Part shown: positions 56,301-64,000 of the stretch, in pieces
Layout of the letters: every line of letters starts with the position of its first letter
Position numbering within the stretch: the stretch's first letter is position 1
Assembly: GCA_027596075.1 (NCBI GenBank)
Contig: JADGJC010000207.1
Coordinates: forward strand, 1-64,000
Direction: 5' to 3'
Length of the DNA stretch: 64,000 bases
Source of the DNA: Rhizophlyctis rosea
Lineage: Eukaryota > Chytridiomycota > Chytridiomycetes > Rhizophlyctidales > Rhizophlyctidaceae
Translations under genes and position numbers: made by a program
The notes under the pieces: generated by a model
The model's input: only the letters and a program-made list of their open reading frames with translations
The model's database searches: none
What the model was told of the DNA's origin: nothing

Positions 56301-56529
56301 CTGCCAACCTCTCCCATGCTTCCTTTCGCTTGGCTATCCGCTTATGGTCAGGTGGACAAAAATTGAAACTATGCAATGACTCGGTGGCAAAGGTGCTTAG
56401 GGTTGGTGTTTCGGGGGATGTAGGCGACACAGGAGTATCTTCACGAATTCGAGCGAGTTCTTGGGGAAATGCATTCTCATCATCACCATGGGAGGGAATA
56501 CTATGGAAGTGCGTCCTATTGATGAACAA
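53394..56529 (-). CDS. PAS-domain serine/threonine kinase (PASK/PSK-like)
   Basis: PAS kinases sense nutrient state and direct carbon flow, for example through UDP-glucose pyrophosphorylase in yeast. Exons 56529-55594 and 55532-53394 give 1,024 residues. The N-terminus is Ser/Pro-rich. A first PAS-like domain lies at about 190-312 (TSPDLTVLTVNETACMMLR, IVGRSVTEVFGEEYRDK). Residues from the second exon start RIVDASLTFSELYGYSRSEM and continue with ITVLESGKVAGMNPVFGKYL, further PAS-type segments. A linker holds an STSA repeat. The kinase domain has GEGAYGYV at 701-708, Lys 724 (VVIKF), HRDIKDEN with Asp 849, DFG with Asp 877 and the activation segment TFCGTLDYASPE. All catalytic residues are intact. 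The single intron of 61 bp is in phase 0. Confidence 0.93.
54449..54515 (-). repeat. In-frame hexanucleotide/12-mer repeat in PAS kinase
   Basis: gatgtggatgct recurs four to five times; on the coding strand this gives an STSA-type run in the linker before the kinase domain. Length differences between strains would be expected. Confidence 0.85.
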
Positions 56530-57018
56530 TGTAGCTTAGAACAATTGTATCCTTTTTATTGACACCAAATGGTCGTTGATCTCTCTTAACATAAGAGAGA
56601 CCTTGGAAAATCAGACAATCTGCGGGCCCGACCCCGGCCTGAGGCACTGTTGGCACCTTTCTACAAGATTTCCATCTTCACACCATCTCACTGGGACCCC
56701 CACGTGTGTGCTATTGAGCAACACATCTACGGACTTCTTAACGATGTACGGTGACATCCGCCCGCAATGTGCGGCCGCGATGATCGTTCGCTGCAATACG
56801 TAACAAAGATGTGCATGCGGAATGCCGGCACTTCACACATTCCCATAACATTCCCATAAACGCAACCGCACATCCTCCAACACTAACCACACCCATCGCA
56901 TCAATGCAAACGTACCGGAGAGCGGGACTGTCCATCCGCAAAACTTGTGCCATCATATATGCTGTAAACCAGAATCACGGGTCTGGAATGCAGAAGCAAA
57001 CACAATGACAGATCCGGG
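56530..57018. other. Upstream region of the PAS kinase, no gene
   Basis: The likely promoter area of the PAS kinase (minus strand). No coding sequence is supported and no element recognised. Confidence 0.4.
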
Positions 57019-57588
57019 TCAATTGCACGATCGCGTGAAAAGACTGTGAACTCTCGAGGCCACAGGGAGACTGGCACACCGCCACTCCTCAAAAACCTCT
57101 CCCCAGCCGTCTGAAGTACCGCAAAACGCTGCTGGGTATGATATCTTGACTTTATTACGTGTGTTTATGGCGGCGTATTGATGGCAGGGCGGGCCAAGAC
57201 TGGAGTAAAAGGTGGTCAATTGTTCAAGCGGGATGCTTCTACTTTTTCCACGGGCAGTTTGAGAAACGACAGGGTCTGCGTGGAACAGGCAACAGAAATG
57301 CTTGAAGTGAAGTCCTGGTATGGTATGGTAGACTTGCCAGCCTGAGAGTGGCTGATAGGACGTTGACGTGATAGTATGAGTGTTAGACACCTTTACATAG
57401 ATGACCGTGGGAAAAAAACCCTGTATGGAAGAGGCTGATAGATCATACCCAAGATCACAAACTCTCACTCTAAGTGCAGTGTTCACATGATCCGCTTCCC
57501 CACGATAAGGTAAGCATCTTCTCACACGAGACACACGCGTCAATATTCGCTGACTGGGACCCCGAAGGCTGAGTTGGGGGACATTCAC
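57019..57588 (-). CDS. Uncharacterised open frame, 189 residues
   Basis: An uninterrupted frame starting MNVPQLSLRG. No motif is recognised. An alternative spliced reading is possible: after FFPTVIYVK a GTGTCT donor and CTCTCAG acceptor would join to AGKSTIPYQDFTSSISVACS, which looks more protein-like but soon stops. Either this is a small gene or chance; evidence is weak. Confidence 0.2.
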   Translation of the reverse strand: MNVPQLSLRGPSQRILTRVSRVRRCLPYRGEADHVNTALRVRVCDLGYDLSASSIQGFFPTVIYVKVSNTHTITSTSYQPLSGWQVYHTIPGLHFKHFCCLFHADPVVSQTARGKSRSIPLEQLTTFYSSLGPPCHQYAAINTRNKVKISYPAAFCGTSDGWGEVFEEWRCASLPVASRVHSLFTRSCN

Positions 57589-59497
57589 ACGACCGCGTTT
57601 GTGTTCAAGTTGACAAGTGTCTGCCCAAATGACTCATCCCTCAGCCACCAGGATGATTCCAGGCCATGCCACTGCCGGTTCCTGCATTCGGCGGGGTCGA
57701 TCGCGGCCACCCCCAAACTAAAAATTTCATGATCTAGGCCACCACAGGGCCGCAAGGGCTTGCACCCCCTGCCCCCTCGGCACCTGCCCCACGACGTGCA
57801 GTGCGAAATGAGATACAGATGGACAGATTGAAAGGAGGTAAATCAAATGCCAGGGTCCAGTGTTTTTCCGTGTGCGGGATTGTCGCCATCGTCATCGTGC
57901 CTGTCAAGTCTGCCAGACTCCATCACCTTAGACGCGAGTCGCTCATCCTTAACAAGCTGTCTCAATGGAATCTGCAACAATCATCATGCCAGGTGAGCAC
58001 GGTCTCCAAAAACCACGGTAGCAGGGTCTCGATATTTGTGTGGTAAGATATACAAATGGCCCGCCTGGGACAGTTCAGGGTGTCGTGATCGGCTGTCAAG
58101 GACTTCTGGTGTTTCAACCCATAAACGACTTGACCATAAATCTGCCTTAGACTTCGACAATAGCATTGACCTGTCATCAGTCCAGCCATCTTCGAGTATG
58201 CTGTGGTATTGGACTTCAACTGGTCACTGTCAGATTACTGCAAACAGGGCTTGCTAGAAATAAATGAAGGGGTACAGGTTGATATCTTAATCAATCGGCT
58301 GGCGCACCATCGGCCTCCGTAATGGATATGCCGTGCTTTGGGTCAGATGAAACTTTGTATAGGTATGGGAGTCGAGGGAAGTCACAATCATGCAGCCCAT
58401 GCTCATCAAGATGATGAAGTCCGTTGCCCTTGACGTCGTCGGAGCTTCTGGCCGTCATCATCCCATCGGCATGTGATTTTCCTATTCGACAGGGCATTTT
58501 ATGCATTCCATTTTCACATGTCAGACGTCGCCTGATCATCAAATTGGGCTGCGCTTTGCCGTTTCCTGCATTTTGCATTTTGCGTCATATTTGGCGTCTT
58601 CCCGTGGGCGCGCTCCGAAAAAAGAAGGTTCGCAGCTTCCTTCATGCTTCACTTCCTCCCACGACGCGTCTTGCGCCACAAATTATCTTAAACCGATCAG
58701 CCAAAAGATATAATGATAATCATTCAGTTGTCTTGGAGGCATGGGCGATGGATGGGACCAGTTTACAATGGTTGGTGCCTTCATAGAGACGAGGAACGTG
58801 GCGAACTTGGTGGTGGAAAGAATCCAACTGGGACAGTGACGAAGGGCTTGTAACTTTGTTGATGTTTCGCATGCAAGAATTTTTAGTATTTTGGCTTTGT
58901 GGGAGAAGCTGCCGTTCTCAACGCAATGTTCGTTTCCAACGCTACCCACATGAATCCAAATCCTCACACTTTTTTTAGTTTTCCTTGGTCAGCACAATAG
59001 TGCATACCTCACATCGATATCGGCATTCACTAAGAGATCACAAAGCAAATTCAACTTCCTCCCTTGTACCCGAGGATCCGTCCGTTTCCGGATGACCGTC
59101 TGTCGTCCCCTGTGGTTCTCCAATTTGGCTAATTGTGCACTGACGTCTGAAGGAGGATTTCTTGATATTACCTACTGCTGTAAAGAATACAGTGGTGCAT
59201 GCTTGGTGCATGCTTTGGCGCATGGTCGCAGAGCAAACCAAAACCATCTGATTACCTAATCAATATAAAATGCTTATCTGAGAGGGCGGACTCACGTGGA
59301 AAGATGCTATTTTTAAACTCAAATCCAGATCCACTTTCACAGCTTCGCAGCTGCGCTTTTGCTCAAGAATTTTTGCAACGCTGTCTCCAGGCTGATCGAC
59401 GCATTTCAATATCCAGACTTTGACACCTTTCGTTTGAAGGAAGCAAGAGTGCCACCAATAACTTTCGAATTTTCCAGCTACCACATCAAGTACTTCA
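57589..59497. other. About 1.9 kb without a supported gene
   Basis: Frames here are short and lack motifs. The final part should include the SF3A1 promoter. Nothing specific is seen. Confidence 0.5.
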
Positions 59498-62409
59498 ATG
59501 ACGCCGGGACTGGAAGTGAATGGGCAACCGAACGGTTCGGCATCGAATGGAGCCTCTACTCCCAACCCAGACAGCGGTAACGCTGTGGGTATGATCATAC
59601 CTCCGCCCGAAATCAGAAGTATGTTTGATTCATTCAAATTGTACCGTTTCCTGCTGAAGATTGAATGGAACACTTCTCCAATAGCTATTGTGGAAAAGAC
59701 CGCCGACTTCGTTGCCCGCAACGGCGCTCAATTTGAAGAACGCATCCGAGAAAAGGAAAGGCTCAACCCTCGATTCTGCTTTCTGAACCCCAGCGACCCG
59801 TACCGCCCTTTCTATGATCATAAGGTGCAGGAATATAAGGATGGAAAAGGTACGTGGCAGGAGATAGTACGCATTGTTTCCACATTCATTCACGACATCC
59901 CATTCTCAGCTGCACCAGCACAAAAGCCCAAGGAAGACAAACCAGCTGAACCAGAGGCCCCACAAATACCCACAAAACCCATCCCGAAAGAACCTCCGCC
60001 GTTTGAATTCGTCGCTGATATGCCCAGTATAGCTGCTCAGGACCTGTAAGTATGCCACTGTATTGGTTTCCCATACGCTTACCATTGTTGCATCACCCTT
60101 AATCACCCAAAACACTTCCCTTCCAGTGACATCGTGAAACTTACAGCTCAATTCGTGGCCCGCAACGGACGAGAGTTCATGAACGGACTTCAAAGGCGCG
60201 AACAACGCAATTACCAGTTTGACTTCCTACGCCAGAACCACAGTATGTTTCCATACTTCATGAAGCTGGTCGCGCAATACACGCAGATTTTGAACCCGAT
60301 GAAGGATCCAAAGCCGAGGCTGAGAGAGGATGTGGGCAATAAGTATAAGGTCTGGAATGGGAGCTTTCATGAGGGATGGAGTTTTATGGCCATAAATATT
60401 CTGAACTCAGCTAATCTTCATTTTGCAACCAGATTCTGTCGCGAGTAATGGAGAGAGTTGATTATTATGCGTATCAGGAGGAGCAAAAGAAAAAGGCGGA
60501 GCAGGAAGCTGATGAGGAAAGAGGTGAGTTGCCATCCATTTCTTTATTTTCATATGAGGCCGCTTGACTGAATGTATCCATTGAAATCTTTGACAGTGGC
60601 GTACTCCTCCATCGACTGGCACGATTTCGTGGTTGTACACACAGTGGAATTTACTGATGCGGATGCCGCGATGGATTTGCCGCCGCCGCTGAATCTCGCG
60701 GACTTGGCAAATATGTCGATTGCGCAGAGGAAGGCTGCGGTGGTTTTTGGAAGTGCGCCAGCGGCGGTGGAGGATGCGGGGGATATGGAGGTTGAGGTAT
60801 GTTGATCTATCTGTTTGAACTTATGGGCAACGGGAGTCCTCAATCTTCGTCTGGATGCAGATGGAGGAAGACGAGGACGTTGACATGGAAGAGGATGAAG
60901 CTCCCGCGCCCGAAGCGAAGCCAGCGCTACCAAAACTTCCCGATACGAATGCGCCGGTCAAAATTCGGACGGATTACGTGCCCAAGGGTGAGTTTTTCGT
61001 TGGTGTTCCTGAATCGTCTTAACAGATCTAACCCTTGTTTTTATAGTCGGCAGAGCGGCGCAAGCAGCGGAGGCAACGCAGAAATGTCCCATTTGCGGAG
61101 TCACTGTCAAGGTGTCGGACATGGACGAGCATGTGCGCATCGAACTCATGGATCCGAAGTGGCGGGAACAGCGGGCGGCTTACGAGCAGAAGCGACGGGA
61201 GACCAATCTTTTGCAAGGAGGTATGTTACTTTGAAAATGATGCGTTCTTTCATCGTTATTGTCACATCGGGAATTGGAGTAACTGACAATGGATCTTTAC
61301 AGTGGATGTGGCGCGCAACCTCGGGAAGCTCTCCACCTACCGTACGGACATTTTCGGCAGCGAAGAAGTGGAGATTGGGCGGCAGATTGGTGAGGATGCG
61401 GAACGGCAGCGGCAGGCGGAGAAGGAGAAGGTCATTTGGGACGGGCACACGGCGAGTATCGGAAACGCCACGAGGCAGGCACAGCAGACGACATTCGAGG
61501 AGCAGATGGCAGGGTTGCAGAGGAGGCAGCAGGAGGAGGAGGAAGCAGGGAGGATTGGACCGCAGATTCCTAATCAGCCGGGGATGCAGGTGCCGCCGCA
61601 AGGGTATGCACCTCGGCCGCCGATGGGGATGGGGATGCCTGGGATGCCGCCTATGGGTGGGCCACCAATGATGGGCGGCATGCCGCCTCGGCCACCGTTC
61701 CCTCCGCAGCCGTATGGGTATCAGGGACCTCCGCCGGGCCAGTACGCACCGCCCGCGTTTGGTGCACCACCACCCATGATGTCAAGACCGCCCATGGGTC
61801 CGCCCGCTATGGGACCACCACCATCAATGGGCATGCCGCCGCAGATGGGAGGCTATCCTATGCCTCCGCCGCCCATGGGTGCGCCGCCGCCGCGGCCTCC
61901 TCCCGCGTTCCAGCCCGCACCACCGCCAATGCCTGGACCGAGTGTGGGTGGGGGTAGACCTTTGGACGGAGGGGAAGAGCCCGGGGCGAAGAGGCAGAAG
62001 GTGGACACGACCGCTGGGGAGGGGTATGTCTCGGCGGAAGAATGGCTGGCACAGAATCCGGTAAGCGTCTGGTCATGATTTGCTTTTGCGTGTTTACGAT
62101 TTTGCATGCTTCCATATCCCTGATCTCCTTCAATTCATCATCAAACAGAACCCGATAACCCTCACAATCGATGCAACATCCACCATGGGCGACAATGGCA
62201 CGCTTACACTCCCGTCCATCTCTTTGTCGCTGACGGTGTCACAGCTGAAGGAGCAGATTGCGGGGGCGAGTGGGATGGCGGCTAGTAAGCAGAAGCTTGT
62301 TGACGCGAGGGGCAAGACGATGAATAATTCGGCGACGTTGGCGTTCTACAATCTGAGGGAGGGGGAGAAGGTCGTTGTGGGTGTGAAGGAAAGAGGAGGA
62401 AGGAAGTAG
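59498..62409 (+). CDS. SF3A1: Splicing factor SF3a subunit 1 (PRP21/SF3A1)
   Basis: SF3A1 is part of the U2 snRNP and needed for branch-site recognition. The gene has at least nine introns; the first two, 59619-59684 (66 bp) and 59850-59909 (60 bp), contain no stop and keep frame. The protein shows two SURP modules: EKTADFVARNGAQFEERIRE with FCFLNPSDPYRPFY, and KLTAQFVARNGREFMNGLQR with NYQFDFLRQNHSMFPYF. Next come YSSIDWHDFVVVHTVEF, an acidic stretch, a zinc-finger-like CPICGVTVKVSDMDEHVRIE, LGKLSTYRTDIFGSEEVEIG, WDGH, a Pro/Met/Gly-rich region and SAEEWLAQNP. The C-terminal ubiquitin-like domain ends KERGGRK, the U1-RNA-binding end of the family. Convergent with HOP2. Confidence 0.95.
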
Positions 62410-62722
62410 GTGTGGTTTGGTGTGGAAGGGTTGCCTGTAGGGAACGGGGTCTGCAATGTATCATGTATCATGAGATGGTTGAATCATGTGTAAGCTTCGA
62501 TTGCGAACTTCGTAGCTGATATGCTGTCAATGTAACTACGATGGCTACCTCCTCTATTTGCTCGGAAAGAGTCATCTTCTTCGCTTTTTAGCAAGCCCAC
62601 ACTTTGATACAACATAATCTTTGCTATTTGACAGACCCTATATACAACTAATTTGAAACTATTTACATCGCAAGGTGAACTGAATACCATATGCCATGAA
62701 GAGACCGTCAAATTGTCGATAC

Positions 62723-63849
62723 TCAAGATGCTTCCATGAACTTTGCAACGGGATCAGCATTGAAATCGACTCCGACGGCTTCGTCAGTTTCAATGCCCAT
62801 TTGTTCCTGAGATAAATATTAGGTCAGATTGACAGATTAGGTCAACGTCGACTTTTGTACCGAAACAATACCATCAGCTCCGCCCGATTTCCCGGAATGT
62901 TCTCCGTTACAGCATCCCACATATCCTTAAACATTCGCTTCCGCTTTCGCCACTGGGTTCGCATGGAGTCGAGATTGGATTCGATGCGGCTCTTGTCGGC
63001 TGCGGACATTTGGATTGGGTTGCTCCGAAGGGTTTCGAGTCGGGCAGAGAGTTTGGCATTCTAGAAATTTGCAGAGCGTGAAGTTGAGATACATGCGTAA
63101 GTACTGATAATGGAGCAGATGGGTGGTGGCACGCAGTGCTTTTGTCGATATGAAGTGATGGGCTCCACGTGTTGAATGCTGGCACGTCCTCACCTCCTTG
63201 TCCAAGGCTTCCAGTCGATGAGCAAGTTGCTCATTGGTTAGCGACGATTGAAGGTCGTTCAGCGCTTGATATGACAGGTAAGTTGAATCGTCGCAACCAG
63301 ACTGAAGCCAACGCTTTGCTCACTTGACTGGGACTGCTTGATCTATTTTGGCGTAATTTAGCTACCTTTATTTGGTGGCCATTGATGACGGTTCAAGGCG
63401 TACCTGCTCTTTAGTTCCGGAACGCTCCGCCTTCAGCGCCTCCATCCGCTGATCCATCGCATCCAGCTCTTCCTGTGAAGGCGCCGGCAGGTCGTCCTGT
63501 TTGGCCACATACACCCACTGTTTTCCGTATTGTTTGCCGTGTATTTGCTCTGCAATGGGTAACAATGTTGATCCTGCCGCTGAGAGAGGGCGCAAAAGAA
63601 AGCCGATACACACCTTCTTCCGTCAGTTGTCCCAGAATCTTCGTAACGACAGACTTTCCTACTTCGCCCTTCAAGTTGTTGAAAACGTCGACAGCTGAAT
63701 AGGGCCGGTTTGTTCTTCGGAGATATGTAAGGACCACATCTTGGGCTGTTGAAGGAGTGGGTCAGAAGCCATATTATTGCGTGTACTTGCGCGAGTCGCG
63801 TACGTTCTGACGAGGATGAAGATGCTGAAGGCTTCTTTGGTTTTCCCAT
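62723..63849 (-). CDS. HOP2: Meiotic homologous-pairing protein HOP2 (PSMC3IP)
   Basis: HOP2 works with MND1 to help Dmc1/Rad51 pair homologous chromosomes in meiosis. The start at 63849 gives a Lys/Ser-rich head; exon 1 ends near 63804. Exon 2 (63745-63614) has the winged-helix DNA-binding part: DVVLTYLRRTNRPYSAVDVF and GKSVVTKILGQLTEEG. The next exon continues KQYGKQWVYVAKQDDLPAPS and a coiled coil (MDQRMEALKAERSG). Further short exons keep coiled-coil character (SSLTNEQLAHRLEALDKE; LSARLETLRSN) and the family's RTQWRKRKRMFKDMWDAVTE. The C-terminus is EQMGIETDEAVGVDFNADPV ending at the stop 62723-62725. Four to five introns. Presence of HOP2 implies a meiotic programme. Confidence 0.9.
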
Positions 63850-64000
63850 GCGTGCAACTCTTACGAAGCAAGGTCGGAAGATGTGAAAATGAAATTTAGC
63901 TATGGAGGCATGGGGGAAAGGTAAACACTTCAGGGTGCCCACAGCCTGTTTGTAGGCCTGTACTATGTAGGGCTGCCTGGCTCAGCGGCATTTGAGCTCA
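63850..64000. other. Upstream region of HOP2, window edge
   Basis: No coding sequence is supported. The likely promoter of HOP2. Confidence 0.4.

Overview
The window looks like nuclear DNA of a zoosporic (chytrid-like) fungus. Short spliceosomal introns of roughly 45-110 bp interrupt most genes. The housekeeping set is of fungal or opisthokont type: YAF9, PRI2, TFC1, a PAS-domain kinase, a long mitochondrial-type PPR protein, SF3A1/PRP21 and HOP2. F-box/ankyrin-like proteins with a W-W-K-x-S-G-L repeat, as recalled from chytrids, are also present. Everything here comes from reading the sequence; no database search was run.

Left part (1-5.3 kb). This piece has a different character: short intronless ORFs lie close together. 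They are a truncated membrane protein, a small basic protein, a patatin-like protein whose catalytic serine position is glycine, and a protein resembling an uncharacterised family of large DNA viruses. An unknown ORF with a degenerate Thr/Ala-coding repeat tail, Cys-rich mini-ORFs and a C-terminal piece of ribonucleotide reductase large subunit follow. I infer a degraded endogenous giant-virus (nucleocytoplasmic large DNA virus) insertion. The next stretch (7.4-8.65 kb) holds broken pieces of two cellular genes on the minus strand, a USP7/Ubp15-like C-terminus and a STRAP-like WD40 N-terminus, joined head to tail.

Middle-left (9-22.5 kb). The sequence is sparse. It has two uncharacterised multi-exon genes (11.45-12.74 and 16.23-18.47 kb), a decayed segmental duplication (13.5 and 14.1 kb), and long stretches where I see no gene.

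Gene-dense block (22.5-28.6 kb). YAF9 (chromatin reader), PRI2 (replication primase) and TFC1 (RNA polymerase III factor TFIIIC) are tightly packed. PRI2 and TFC1 are divergent and YAF9/PRI2 are convergent. A 10-N assembly gap lies inside TFC1.

28.6-43.9 kb. Mostly empty DNA. It carries an ankyrin-type pseudogene, a poly-T tract next to an unknown ORF, a secreted multicopper oxidase, and a secreted Thr-rich CAP/PR-1-like protein.

Right part (43.9-63.9 kb). This block is gene-dense again: a TPR protein resembling the N-terminal half of Tonsoku/TONSL, an F-box/ankyrin-like gene, the PPR gene, the PAS kinase, SF3A1 and HOP2. Neighbours are mostly divergent or convergent, with no sign of operons. 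Functional themes are genome maintenance (PRI2, YAF9, TONSL-like, HOP2) and RNA production or processing (TFC1, PPR, SF3A1).

A window-wide pattern worth attention is that intact genes are built of alternating C-rich and G-rich blocks, a few hundred bp long. These blocks change abruptly inside exons and do not follow the coding strand.
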